64,000 nucleotides of DNA from a virus, in the IMG/VR virus record IMGVR_UViG_3300044972_002389, positions 1 to 64,000 of that record. The stretch is one strand, 5' to 3'. A model generated the notes under the pieces. It had not been told where the DNA came from. It saw only the letters and a list, made by a program, of their open reading frames with translations, and did no database searches. Positions within the stretch are counted from its first letter, which is position 1. Every line of letters starts with the position of its first letter. Both the position numbers and the translations under genes were made by a program. This document shows, piece by piece, positions 44,511-52,904 of the stretch.

Positions 44511-45866
44511 ATGAGCTCAACATTTGAGCATGTGAAAACCACAGCACTGGAGTTGGCCAAACAGGAAAATCATCCACTGGCATTTCAACTCTTGGACCAT
44601 TATTGGCCCAGAGCGCAAACACTGCTAGAGCTGGAAACTTTGGGCACAGTGAGCCTAAAGATTGGTCATACAGACTTGGCTGTCAAGTGTGCTGAAACTG
44701 TTGCAGGTATGTGCACTACACCTGAAGAATCTTATGTAGCAAGAGTGAACTTAGGCAAAGCCTATTATCGTGCAAATCAGCCAGAAAAAGCATTATTTTA
44801 CAATAAGATAAATTTGGAAATGCGCCCAAATGACTTTGACGCTATAGTGAGTTATGCTGCCAGTTTGAAGTTAAATGGTGAGCGTGGCGAGAGCGAAAGA
44901 GTAATAAATGATTTGAAGTGTCAGCCTTGGGTCACAGCTGACCAGTGCGAGAATCTGCGCATAACTGACACTCATCCACTGCTCCGAGCTGGACAAACTG
45001 CTGAAGGAATTCGGTGGTTCCTACACACGGACAGAGATCGCACAACTGTTTTTGACATCAAAGGAATGAGAATTTGGAATGGAGTGAAGGTGCCAGGCCA
45101 AACTCTCTATGTGAATGCCTGCGGAGGAGCTGGTGACGAGCTCATCAACATCAGGTTCTTCAACCATCTCAAAAACTTGGGTATGCAACCAAAACTTTTC
45201 AGCATATTAGACCGCCCTGGATTAGCCCAAGTGTTCCGCCGACATGGATTTGAAGTGTTGGTGAATGAGGAGGAGATTGATGTTCATCAGCCCTGGACTT
45301 ATCTCATGAACTTGCCTATTGATTTGGGTGTTGGCGAACAAGACCTTTGGAAAGGGCCTTATCTCACAGCGTCTGGCCAACCTCATACCAAACTGCCTGC
45401 GTCAAAAAAACTACGTGTTGGGGTAAAATGTCAAGGCAACCCTTATTTTGAGCAGGACATTTATCGCTGTATTCCTTTGGAGCAGATGCTGAGTGTGATA
45501 CCCTCGGATGTTGAAATCTACAATTTTGATCTACAGCACACGCACGAGAGATGCCATAATCTTCGAGCCAGGATCAACTCCTGGGACGACACACTGGACT
45601 ATCTCAGTCAAATGGATATTGTGCTCAGCAGTTGTACTAGTATAATACATGCAGCCGCCAGTATGGGAGTGCCTGGGATTGTGTGTGTGCCTATTTTGGA
45701 ATATTATGTTTGGACCAGCACACATACTGACGAGAGCACGCCATGGTATTCAAAAAGCTTACGTGTACTGAAGCAACAGACTCCAGGGTGTTGGTCTACA
45801 CCATTGCAGAGAGCAGGTGAAATTATTAAAACAACTCTACGAGAAAAACAACAAAATGACAACTGA
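44511..45866 (+). CDS. TPR protein with GT-B (GT9/GT41-like) domain
   Basis: 451 residues. The N-terminal half is helical TPR-like (ALELAKQENHPLAFQLLDHY, LGKAYYRANQPEKALFYNKI). From about residue 195: GQTLYVNACGGAGDELINIR (GD loop of heptosyltransferase-like enzymes), then LRVGVKCQGNPYFEQDIYRC and YLSQMDIVLSSCTSIIHAAA with SMGVPGI, the donor-binding region of GT-B transferases. Similar TPR-glycosyltransferase proteins modify flagellin and phage proteins in other systems. Target unknown. Confidence 0.75.
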   Translation: MSSTFEHVKTTALELAKQENHPLAFQLLDHYWPRAQTLLELETLGTVSLKIGHTDLAVKCAETVAGMCTTPEESYVARVNLGKAYYRANQPEKALFYNKINLEMRPNDFDAIVSYAASLKLNGERGESERVINDLKCQPWVTADQCENLRITDTHPLLRAGQTAEGIRWFLHTDRDRTTVFDIKGMRIWNGVKVPGQTLYVNACGGAGDELINIRFFNHLKNLGMQPKLFSILDRPGLAQVFRRHGFEVLVNEEEIDVHQPWTYLMNLPIDLGVGEQDLWKGPYLTASGQPHTKLPASKKLRVGVKCQGNPYFEQDIYRCIPLEQMLSVIPSDVEIYNFDLQHTHERCHNLRARINSWDDTLDYLSQMDIVLSSCTSIIHAAASMGVPGIVCVPILEYYVWTSTHTDESTPWYSKSLRVLKQQTPGCWSTPLQRAGEIIKTTLREKQQNDN

Positions 45867-46635
45867 AAAACACTATCACATGATAAGCGGGCTACCACGG
45901 AGCGGAAGCACCTTGCTAAGCAGCATTTTGCGGCAGAATCCAGTGATGCATGCCAGCATTACTGATCCACTGGCCACTATGGTTCGAGGAGTGATTGAAA
46001 CTAGTGTAGACAGTCCTGGTATGCGAACAGAAGTACCAGTGAGTCGCAGAAAAAATCTTGTGCGAGCATTGTTTGACGGCTACTACCAAGATGTAGACAA
46101 AAGTATTTGTTGGAACACCAACCGAGCCTGGACCCGACTCTTGCCACAAATCCAGGAGGTTTATCCCAGCTCACGAGTGTTGGTTTGTGTGCGTGACCTC
46201 AAATGGGTTTTGGACAGTTTTGAAACTGCACATCGACGACACCCTTTTGACAAAAACACCATTTTTGGTGGGATTGGCGACAGTGTGTATGATCGGATGA
46301 ACTTGTTGATGGAGAAGAATGGCATAGTGGAATTTGCCTATACTGGAGTGAAACAAGCTATTACTAGTGCAGAAAAACATATGTTGATGTTGATCGAATA
46401 CGAACAGTTGTGTCGAAATCCCCAAGGCGTGCTCCAGGCAGTGTATAATTTCATCGGAGAACCCTACTACCCTCATGATTTTGACGCGGTAGAGGCCAGT
46501 TGGGACGAGTATGATGCAGAGATTGGTATGCAATTACATAAAATACACAGCAGAGTAGAATGGCGGCCTAGAGAAACTATTTTGCCTCCAGATATCTTAA
46601 GCCAATACTCCAATATGGAAGTTTGGAGATATTGA
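45856..46635 (+). CDS. sulfotransferase-family protein
   Basis: 259 residues from ATG 45856 (MTTEKHYHMISGLPRSGSTL). SGLPRSGSTLLSSIL is the 5'-phosphosulfate loop and VLVCVRDLKWVLDSFETAH the 3'-phosphate-binding motif of PAPS-dependent sulfotransferases. Both are intact, so it should bind PAPS and sulfate a sugar or protein. It overlaps the previous gene by 11 bases. An APS-kinase-like protein is encoded 4 kb downstream at 50154. Confidence 0.82.
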   Translation: MTTEKHYHMISGLPRSGSTLLSSILRQNPVMHASITDPLATMVRGVIETSVDSPGMRTEVPVSRRKNLVRALFDGYYQDVDKSICWNTNRAWTRLLPQIQEVYPSSRVLVCVRDLKWVLDSFETAHRRHPFDKNTIFGGIGDSVYDRMNLLMEKNGIVEFAYTGVKQAITSAEKHMLMLIEYEQLCRNPQGVLQAVYNFIGEPYYPHDFDAVEASWDEYDAEIGMQLHKIHSRVEWRPRETILPPDILSQYSNMEVWRY

Positions 46636-46637
46636 GC

Positions 46638-47453
46638 ATGAGTATTCAAAATACCAATCCTCTTGAGTTGCATGTGATTTTGCGCACTTGTGATCGAGCC
46701 AATGTACACAATGATTGGCGGGTGCGCTATTGTGACATGGAAAAAATTGACTTGGTAAAGGGCTGTTTCAACAGCCTTGTGGCTGCCATCCTACACTGCA
46801 CTTGGTTTCACGTAAAACTCACTGTGTTGGACGACAGCAGCAGCCCGGCGTTAGTGGAATTTCTTAAGGAAAAGGGATCTCTCTTACCAAATTTTGAACT
46901 GGTTCAATTGGAAACGCAAGGCTATCAAAACTCAGGACATGAGGTGTTTTTGCGTGCCAAAAACAGCAGTAGTGACTTAGTGTATTGTGTGGAAGATGAC
47001 TACTTACATGCGCCATCCTCTCTACAAGAGATGGTGGACAGCTATTTCCTCTTCAAACAAAAATTGAACAATGATCAGATAGTATTATATCCATTCGACG
47101 CGCCTGAATGCTATGATCCACCTACCCCACCCTGTTGGCTAGTGCATGGCACAGCTCGCCACTGGAGAAGCGGCATCTACACAACTTTTGTGATGTTGAC
47201 TGTGCCAAGCTTGATAGAACAAAATTGGGGTTTGTTTGAGGCCTTGAGTTTGAACTACAGCGGCATGTATTTGCGCAAGGGCAAGGAAAATGAGTTTCGC
47301 TACACAGAAGACAACACTATCTGGAATATTTGGCGGAACGGACCAGCCATTAGATTCAATCCTATTCCCAGCTTGGCTCTGCACATGCAATTTGATGCGC
47401 AAATGGATCCATTCTTAGACTGGAAACAGTGGTGGCAAAATTATGCCCAATAG
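46638..47453 (+). CDS. family 2-like glycosyltransferase
   Basis: 271 residues from ATG 46638 (MSIQNTNPLELHVILRTCDR), two bases after the previous stop. GT-A layout: VILRTCDRANVHNDW, VKLTVLDDSSSPALVEFL, NSGHEVFLRAKNSSSDLVYC, and VEDDYLHAP as the metal-binding motif. The C-terminal half is rich in aromatic residues (FLDWKQWWQNYAQ). It overlaps the next gene by 11 bases. Donor and acceptor unknown. Confidence 0.82.
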   Translation: MSIQNTNPLELHVILRTCDRANVHNDWRVRYCDMEKIDLVKGCFNSLVAAILHCTWFHVKLTVLDDSSSPALVEFLKEKGSLLPNFELVQLETQGYQNSGHEVFLRAKNSSSDLVYCVEDDYLHAPSSLQEMVDSYFLFKQKLNNDQIVLYPFDAPECYDPPTPPCWLVHGTARHWRSGIYTTFVMLTVPSLIEQNWGLFEALSLNYSGMYLRKGKENEFRYTEDNTIWNIWRNGPAIRFNPIPSLALHMQFDAQMDPFLDWKQWWQNYAQ

Positions 47454-47820
47454 AAGTTGCGGGAGTTGCACTGCCTGTTGTGAAGGCCATCTCTATGGCA
47501 ATGCCTATGGAAACATTCAAACTCGCGGCACCCCCTGCAGATTTTTGCACACCACAGGTTGCACCATTTACATCACTAAACCTGAATTCTGCACTCGGTT
47601 TCAATGCCTTTGGCTACAAGGGCTGTTGGACGACAGCATGCGTCCCAGTGAGTGCGGGCTCTTGGTCACTGTTGAAAGAATGGCAGACAAAACACAAAGG
47701 TTGCATGCGACAGAAGTTTGGCCGCAAGTGCCTCTCAGCAGCTATCAAAACTTGGCAAAATGGGCCAAAGACTTAGACACCACCTGGGAATTGCGAAAGT
47801 ACCATGAGCTACAATCCTGA
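47443..47820 (+). CDS. YkgJ-type CxxCxxCC zinc/iron-chelating domain protein
   Basis: 125 residues with MPNRSCGSCTACCEGHLYGN, then CRFLHTTGCTIYITKPEFCT and RFQCLWLQ. Cysteine spacing is that of the YkgJ domain, thought to chelate zinc or iron. Seven further residues complete one compact domain; no extra domain is attached. Such proteins are often found near methylated or modified-protein pathways, and here it lies between a glycosyltransferase and a methyltransferase. The role in the cassette is unknown. Confidence 0.82.
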   Translation: MPNRSCGSCTACCEGHLYGNAYGNIQTRGTPCRFLHTTGCTIYITKPEFCTRFQCLWLQGLLDDSMRPSECGLLVTVERMADKTQRLHATEVWPQVPLSSYQNLAKWAKDLDTTWELRKYHELQS

Positions 47821-48469
47821 TTTTTTCAAACCCGAAAGTTTTGAACATGCACAAAGCTTGATCTTAACTCCTGAAGGTGGCACCACTGCTGGCAGATGGG
47901 AAAAAGAAACCCAATGGGCACTCAATATGTTGACCACATTCTCCCCTGTTGATGAAAACAGTAGAGTGCTGGATTGGGGGTGTGGTGTGGGTCGATTAAG
48001 CCAGGCATTGATTCAAGCGCATAGCTGTAGTGTAGTGGGTGTGGATCTGCAACCAGAGATGCTGGAATTGGCAAATGATTATGTGAATCACAAAAACTTC
48101 TCTTCTGTGGCATTGAGTGATGCGCCTGGCTTGTTGAAATCAGGAACTTTCACTCATGTGATGTGTGTTTGGGTTTTGCAACATAGTCCTTATATAGAGC
48201 AGGAAATTCCCCTTCTGTGGCACCTTTTGCAGCCAGGGGGAACAATTTTTGTGGTGGAAAACATCACTAAAGCCATTCCCAATCAAACAAGTTTTTATGA
48301 TGATGGGGTTCCCACCACTACAGTTTTGGAGAAAACAGGATTTGAAACACAAGCACAAGGGCTCATCCCTTCCCACGTTACCACACCAAGAGTTCACAAA
48401 AACAGCTGGTGGCGATTGCTCACCAAACCCAACAAAAGGATCCTCAATGAACACGACATTCATCATTAA
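47804..48469 (+). CDS. class I SAM-dependent methyltransferase
   Basis: 221 residues. Motif I VLDWGCGVGRLSQALI, motif II VVGVDLQPEMLELANDYV, then FTHVMCVWVLQHSPYIEQEI and LLQPGGTIFVVENITK give a complete Rossmann-type methyltransferase. The C-terminus (SSWWRLLTKPNKR-like, WWRLLTKP) resembles sugar-cluster methyltransferases. It overlaps the neighbours by 17 and 23 bases. Substrate unknown; probably a sugar hydroxyl or carboxyl. Confidence 0.87.
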   Translation: MSYNPDFFKPESFEHAQSLILTPEGGTTAGRWEKETQWALNMLTTFSPVDENSRVLDWGCGVGRLSQALIQAHSCSVVGVDLQPEMLELANDYVNHKNFSSVALSDAPGLLKSGTFTHVMCVWVLQHSPYIEQEIPLLWHLLQPGGTIFVVENITKAIPNQTSFYDDGVPTTTVLEKTGFETQAQGLIPSHVTTPRVHKNSWWRLLTKPNKRILNEHDIHH

Positions 48470-49376
48470 CGGTGGCGCCGGCCGTGTGATTGCAGCCATA
48501 CCAGCACTGGAGAAATATGCACGATTGAACCCAACAGACGACTTCAAGGTGCTGATACATGGCTGGGAGTTGCTGTTCTGGAGCCACCCATTACTGCAAA
48601 ATCGCAGTTTTAGTATTAGCCAAAAAGGTGCGTTTGACTTGTTCATCCGAAACAATCGTGTGGTGTGTCCAGAGCCTTATTATATTCACGGCTACTACAA
48701 TCAGCGTTTGAGCTTAGCTGAGGCCTTTGATGAGGAAATCAACAAAACTGATGATCACTGTGATTTGGAACATCCACATCTCTACATCAGCAATCTGGAA
48801 AGAGACACTGTGAGACGACTTATCAAGGAAAAGCTAGCCGAAACCAACAAACGTCGACTTGTTGTAATCCAACCCTACGGCAGCGGCATTGGCATGATGA
48901 ATGGAAAACCCTATGACAGCAGCCATCGCAGCATGGATCCTGATGACTATCTCAGCCTGGTTCAAAAATTCAACAAAGACATTTTGGTAGTGTATTTTGG
49001 CTTGCGTGAGCTTAAGCACCCTGGAGACAAAACCAGTATTGATCTTGACACCATGAATCCAGATCTCAGAATGTATTTGAGTTTTATAGCAGAGTGTGAC
49101 TATTTTGTTGGGTGCGACAGCGTAGGGCAACACATGGCGCGCTCTATGGCGAAGCCTGGTTTGGTGATGATGGGCAGTACAGATGAAATCAATGTCAGCT
49201 ATCCCAACCATTTCAAAATCTACCGTAATGGGCAAAAGCCAGTATATAGCCCTATCAGACTTACTGGCACAGATTGTGAATTTGCGGACCGGATGAATGA
49301 TGGCATAATGCGGTTCAGCAACAAACAAATTGACGAAATCGCACAAATTGTAAATTTTGAAGTGTTTAAAAACTGA
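48447..49376 (+). CDS. GT-B (GT9, heptosyltransferase-like) glycosyltransferase
   Basis: 309 residues from ATG 48447, chosen because AAGGA precedes it and homology-like sequence starts there (MNTTFIINGGAGRVIAAIPA). N-terminal acceptor domain GRVIAAIPALEKYAR; C-terminal donor domain RRLVVIQPYGSGIG, MDPDDYLSLVQKF, AECDYFVGCDSVGQHMARSM. This is the GT9 arrangement with the conserved G-D-S-V/G donor region (CDSVGQH). One-base overlap with the next gene's ATG. Confidence 0.8.
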   Translation: MNTTFIINGGAGRVIAAIPALEKYARLNPTDDFKVLIHGWELLFWSHPLLQNRSFSISQKGAFDLFIRNNRVVCPEPYYIHGYYNQRLSLAEAFDEEINKTDDHCDLEHPHLYISNLERDTVRRLIKEKLAETNKRRLVVIQPYGSGIGMMNGKPYDSSHRSMDPDDYLSLVQKFNKDILVVYFGLRELKHPGDKTSIDLDTMNPDLRMYLSFIAECDYFVGCDSVGQHMARSMAKPGLVMMGSTDEINVSYPNHFKIYRNGQKPVYSPIRLTGTDCEFADRMNDGIMRFSNKQIDEIAQIVNFEVFKN

Positions 49377-50161
49377 TGACAGGGTCAAGTGGATTGACAG
49401 GTGTGAAGCACCATTTGCTGGTCAGCAGTGGCAAAGGCGGTGTAGGCAAAAGCACTGTAGCTGCAAACTTGGCAGCCAGCTTAGCTCATCAAGGCTTGCG
49501 TATAGGACTATTGGATGCTGATATTTCTGGTCCCAGTCAAGCAGTGATGTGGGCATTACCAGAAAACACCAGTGTAAAAGTCAGCACTGACCCCCAGCTG
49601 AGCTTGCCTTTTGTTCAATATGGTGTAAAAATAACCACGTTGGCCACGAGAATAAGTGAAAGTCAAGCTGTTAGTTGGCGAGGTCCAATGATGAGTATGG
49701 GTGTAATCAATTTGTTGTGCCACACTGATTGGGGAGAACTAGACTGTTTAGTAGTGGACATGCCTCCAGGCACTGGAGATGTTCACACCAGCATTTGTGA
49801 CAAATTACCCTCTGCAGGAGTAGTGACTGTGACAACCCCGCAACGGGTGGCTGTTGCTGATACAAGACGAGGCATGCAAATGTATCAAAACAGAGGATTA
49901 CGGTTGTTGGGCGTCGTGGAAAACATGAGCACACATGTTTGTGAGAATTGCGGACATACTAATCATGTTTTTGGTCACTCTGGTGCAGCCACGTTGTGCC
50001 AAGAATTTGATACCAAAATTTTGTGCAGTTTGCCCTTGAATGCTGAGTTGCGATGGCAAGGAGATGAAGGCGCTCCACTGGTGGTAGCTGACCCCTCACA
50101 TATTTTGAGTGCCTTGTTCCTAGATACAGCCAGTGAGATTTGGAGACTTTTGAATGACTAG
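49376..50161 (+). CDS. Mrp/NBP35-type ATP-binding iron-sulfur carrier
   Basis: 261 residues. Deviant Walker A SSGKGGVGKST (17-27), switch LLDADISGPSQAVM, Walker B-like VVDMPPGTGDVHTSI and the ENMSTHVCENCGHTN segment with a CxxC (about 189-192) that holds the bridging Fe-S cluster in Mrp/ApbC dimers. Length is that of the minimal domain, without the N-terminal DUF59 of many bacterial Mrp proteins. In cells these pass Fe-S clusters to enzymes. A likely client, the RfbH-type Fe-S dehydratase, is encoded 4.4 kb downstream. It overlaps the next gene by eight bases. Confidence 0.92.
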   Translation: MTGSSGLTGVKHHLLVSSGKGGVGKSTVAANLAASLAHQGLRIGLLDADISGPSQAVMWALPENTSVKVSTDPQLSLPFVQYGVKITTLATRISESQAVSWRGPMMSMGVINLLCHTDWGELDCLVVDMPPGTGDVHTSICDKLPSAGVVTVTTPQRVAVADTRRGMQMYQNRGLRLLGVVENMSTHVCENCGHTNHVFGHSGAATLCQEFDTKILCSLPLNAELRWQGDEGAPLVVADPSHILSALFLDTASEIWRLLND

Positions 50162-51083
50162 CACACCAATGGTGAGAGGCATGGTGAAATTGATCCATGC
50201 TGACAATTTTTTAAATCCACAGGATGCACAACGAGCCGCACAAGTGGTGCAGGGGCTGAGATTCACGCCCAACAGTTATGGAATGGAGTTGGAAAACTTC
50301 AACATGGTGCTGGATCGACTTGAGCCGGTAATGAGCAAGGTATTGGGCGAGCGTGTGGTTATTGATCACAAGCGCAGCGGAGTGTTTCGCCGTCCCTTGA
50401 ACAACGTGATTCATTTTGAAGAGTTTGACTCACCCAATGAGTGGGCCTTTGTCTGTGCACTGGAGAGAACAACTCTCAACCTCTATCATCATATTAACTC
50501 CTCTGGCGAAGTTGATGCAGAAACAGCACTTGACGGCTACAACTTCAACTACATGAATTTGTTTGAGTGGAATTTGCACACCAACATTTTGTTGGAACCC
50601 AGCCAAGGTGTGTTTTTCAGGCCGTGGGTATTTCACAGCCTTGATCAGGGTATGGTGCAGTATTATCGTCTGTGTACTGATCGCAAGTTTAGAGTGTTGG
50701 TGATGGGTGCACCTGGCAGCAATCGTGCAGAGATGTCTCGAAAGCTGCATGAGAAATTGCCAAGCAGTGCTTTGATGCGCAGTTGGGACGTGAGAGTGCG
50801 TGACAAAGACATTGATTTTAGCATTGATGGCAGAATGAGACAAAGCTATCGCATGCTAACTATGGCACGTAACGATCGAAGCAGTTGTGTGATTTTAGAT
50901 CATGCATGTCCTCTTGACGATCAACGGCAAGTCATCAATCCTGATGTGTTGGTGTGGATGCGCAGCGGTGATGAAGCTGAGCTTGAGCCACCACAATATT
51001 ATGATTTTGAGCTGCTCACAGCGGATGACGAGTCTGTGGACAAAATAATCAAAAAGATTGAAACCAAAAAAATCACACTCTAA
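50154..51083 (+). CDS. two-domain protein: oxygenase-like N-half, APS-kinase-like C-half with altered P-loop
   Basis: 309 residues. The N-terminal half (MVRGMVKLIHADNFLNPQDA, VFFRPWVFHSLDQGMVQYYR) resembles a small double-stranded beta-helix domain, possibly of the 2-oxoglutarate oxygenase fold. From about residue 178: FRVLVMGAPGSNRAEMSRKL, ISFDID-like DIDFSIDGRMRQSYRML and SSCVILDHACPLDDQRQVI, paralleling APS kinase (PAPS synthesis). The Walker A lysine is missing: GAPGSNRAE has Arg, so it may not bind ATP in the usual way. With the sulfotransferase upstream, a link to sulfation is tempting but not shown. Confidence 0.6.
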   Translation: MTSTPMVRGMVKLIHADNFLNPQDAQRAAQVVQGLRFTPNSYGMELENFNMVLDRLEPVMSKVLGERVVIDHKRSGVFRRPLNNVIHFEEFDSPNEWAFVCALERTTLNLYHHINSSGEVDAETALDGYNFNYMNLFEWNLHTNILLEPSQGVFFRPWVFHSLDQGMVQYYRLCTDRKFRVLVMGAPGSNRAEMSRKLHEKLPSSALMRSWDVRVRDKDIDFSIDGRMRQSYRMLTMARNDRSSCVILDHACPLDDQRQVINPDVLVWMRSGDEAELEPPQYYDFELLTADDESVDKIIKKIETKKITL

Positions 51084-51086
51084 ATA
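51079..51086 (+). promoter_or_regulatory. late-type promoter (TCTAAATA)
   Basis: TCTAAATA overlaps the previous stop; the predicted transcript start at about 51092 gives a 21-base leader with AAGGAG before ATG 51113. Confidence 0.6.
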
Positions 51087-51112
51087 ACCAAAAACCTCAA
51101 GGAGTAAATTAT

Positions 51113-51436
51113 ATGGATACAACCGTCGCTCTGGAAGAAGCTCTTGAAGAACCAGTAGTGGAGCCTGTTATTTGTTGGTGCCTGCATCTTATTGATGCCA
51201 CAGGTAGGCATTATGTGTTCAATATTGACCAGGAACCTATCACAATGTTGGTGAATCAAGACCAGTTTGTATGGAATGGGGGTGACAACAATTTGCACGG
51301 TAAATTTGTAGATCTCTATAACCGACTTATGGTTGAAAAACAAAGCATATGCGTGATGACTCTACGCAACAGTTTGATGTTGGGTAGTGACAAAATTGCA
51401 GGAGTTCAGTTGTGTATGGATGCATGCTATTTGTGA
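51113..51436 (+). CDS. unknown small acidic protein
   Basis: 107 residues (MDTTVALEEALEEPVVEPVI). An acidic N-terminus, then a compact beta-rich domain (CLHLIDATGRHYVFNIDQEP, QFVWNGGDNNLHGKFVDLYN, ICVMTLRNSLMLG). Strong AAGGAG and its own late promoter. No recognised family or membrane segment. Its late promoter marks a break in the sugar cassette, with this gene and the next two inserted as late units. Confidence 0.7.
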   Translation: MDTTVALEEALEEPVVEPVICWCLHLIDATGRHYVFNIDQEPITMLVNQDQFVWNGGDNNLHGKFVDLYNRLMVEKQSICVMTLRNSLMLGSDKIAGVQLCMDACYL

Positions 51437-51451
51437 CCTCAAACCAATTTG

Positions 51452-51459
51452 AATAAATA
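51452..51459 (+). promoter_or_regulatory. late-type promoter at a leaderless start (AATAAATA)
   Basis: AATAAATA ends six bases before the ATG at 51465, so the T4-type transcript start falls exactly on the A of ATG. No ribosome-binding site is present. Confidence 0.55.
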
Positions 51460-51464
51460 GCTGC

Positions 51465-52043
51465 ATGAGTAATTATATATCGTTGATTGTGCCACAAAAA
51501 CTGTCTAAATCTGTTGTATTGCAGTGGTTTACCTGTGTTGAAACACAACTACCTAGTGGTCTTATTGGAAAGACCACTTTATACAGTCACGATATCACAC
51601 GAGAAAGTAATTTTTATGCCAAAAAAACCCGTTCAGGCAAATTTTGTTATACAATTCCTTTGGTTCGCGACATAACTGATAGTGAATTGTACTTCCTGGT
51701 TCAAGAATGGAACAAAACTTTCCCCAAAGGCGACTTCCTCATTGACAGTAGCCAAAATACTGTTACAGCCTCTCCTGGAGCTACACGCATACAAGACACT
51801 GCTATTGACGAAATCTTAAATCTTTGGGCAAAACACCAGCACACTCGCTGGATGAAAGAAGCAGTTGACAAGGGATGGAAATTTGGTATCAAAATGAGCA
51901 CAGCCCAGAAAACACACCCACTTATACAACCTTGGGAACAATTGCCCTCTACAGCTAGAGAACAAAACATAGAGGCTGTAAAAGACTTATTGAGTATCCT
52001 AGACAATTTTGGTTACCAGATCAGTCAAAAAACTACCGCCTAA
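51465..52043 (+). CDS. protein with C-terminal RyR domain
   Basis: 192 residues (MSNYISLIVPQKLSKSVVLQ). The C-terminal 60 residues (about 127-187) match the RyR domain first named in ryanodine receptors and also found in bacteria and phages: WMKEAVDKGWKFGIKMSTAQ, KTHPLIQPWEQLPSTAREQN, then VKDLLSILDNFGYQI. The N-terminal 120 residues are unrecognised and beta-rich. RyR domains have been proposed as ligand-binding modules. The message should be leaderless from a late promoter. Confidence 0.78.
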   Translation: MSNYISLIVPQKLSKSVVLQWFTCVETQLPSGLIGKTTLYSHDITRESNFYAKKTRSGKFCYTIPLVRDITDSELYFLVQEWNKTFPKGDFLIDSSQNTVTASPGATRIQDTAIDEILNLWAKHQHTRWMKEAVDKGWKFGIKMSTAQKTHPLIQPWEQLPSTAREQNIEAVKDLLSILDNFGYQISQKTTA

Positions 52044-52069
52044 AAACTTGCACCCTTAAAATTATCACC

Positions 52070-52106
52070 GTTAAATAAACATGCTGGATACAGTGTTCAG
52101 CATGTT
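52070..52106 (+). promoter_or_regulatory. late-type promoter with overlapping 9-bp hairpin
   Basis: GTTAAATA (52070-52077) is followed directly by AACATGCTG (52078-52086), an 11-base loop and CAGCATGTT (52098-52106). Either the hairpin ends the RyR transcript or it lies at the extreme 5' end of the vWA message. No long T-run follows. Confidence 0.45.
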
Positions 52107-52151
52107 TGTATCTCCAGGCAGTTTAGACCTGGACGTGAAAGAAGGCAAGTA

Positions 52152-52904
52152 ATGCAACAAAATAATAACCCAGTCTGGGCAAATCCTTTTCCTGCACAAT
52201 CACTAGTGAATTGGACACCAGCCGCAGCTGGTCGCAATGGAACTCTTATTGCAGTGGTTCTTGATGAAAGTGGAAGCATGGGCCGTGTGCGCGATGCTAC
52301 AATTTCTGGATTGAATGAGTTTGTTGAAGGACAAAAGACTGCCGAAGGCGCTGGTGATGCCTATCTCACTATTGTTAAATTTGACGCCCCACAAATCACT
52401 ACATTGTTTGAAAATCAACATGTGAAGTCTGTTAAGGCACTTACATCAGCTGACTATCAGCCTGGTGGTGGCACCAACCTAATGGATGCTATTGGGCACA
52501 CTTTGGAAAAGATCAACAAGGTTCTTAACTCAGTGCCTCAGGCCGAACGGCCAGGTGTGCTGGTTGTGATTGTAACTGACGGCGAGGAAAACTCAAGCCG
52601 CAGCTACAACACAGCTCAAATCAAGGAAATGGTCAAGCTGAGTGAAGCCTCTGACTGGACTTTCACCTTCCTTGGTGCCAATGTAGATGCATTTGCAATG
52701 GGTCACACATTTGGTATGCAACAAAGTAACACAGTAACCTACTCAACCAACAGCATGGCAGACACCATGGATGTGCTAAGCAAGACCACTACTCGTGTTC
52801 GCATGGCCAAAAGTGCTGGAGTATCTACCGCTGATCTCTATGCAAGCGAGACTATGTATAGCGCAGTTGATCGCAACACGGTAATGGGCAACAAAAATGC
52901 GTAA
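52152..52904 (+). CDS. von Willebrand factor A (vWA) domain protein
   Basis: 250 residues. LIAVVLDESGSMGRVRDATI carries the DxSxS metal-ion-dependent adhesion site, with a TNLMDAIGHTL threonine and VVIVTDGEENSS aspartate completing the site. N-terminal 30 residues and C-terminal 60 residues (RVRMAKSAGVSTADLYASET) are outside the domain. No signal peptide, so it is probably cytoplasmic, like the vWA proteins of Ter-type and MoxR-type bacterial systems. It overlaps the next gene by eight bases. Possible capture from a bacterial stress cluster. Confidence 0.88.
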   Translation: MQQNNNPVWANPFPAQSLVNWTPAAAGRNGTLIAVVLDESGSMGRVRDATISGLNEFVEGQKTAEGAGDAYLTIVKFDAPQITTLFENQHVKSVKALTSADYQPGGGTNLMDAIGHTLEKINKVLNSVPQAERPGVLVVIVTDGEENSSRSYNTAQIKEMVKLSEASDWTFTFLGANVDAFAMGHTFGMQQSNTVTYSTNSMADTMDVLSKTTTRVRMAKSAGVSTADLYASETMYSAVDRNTVMGNKNA

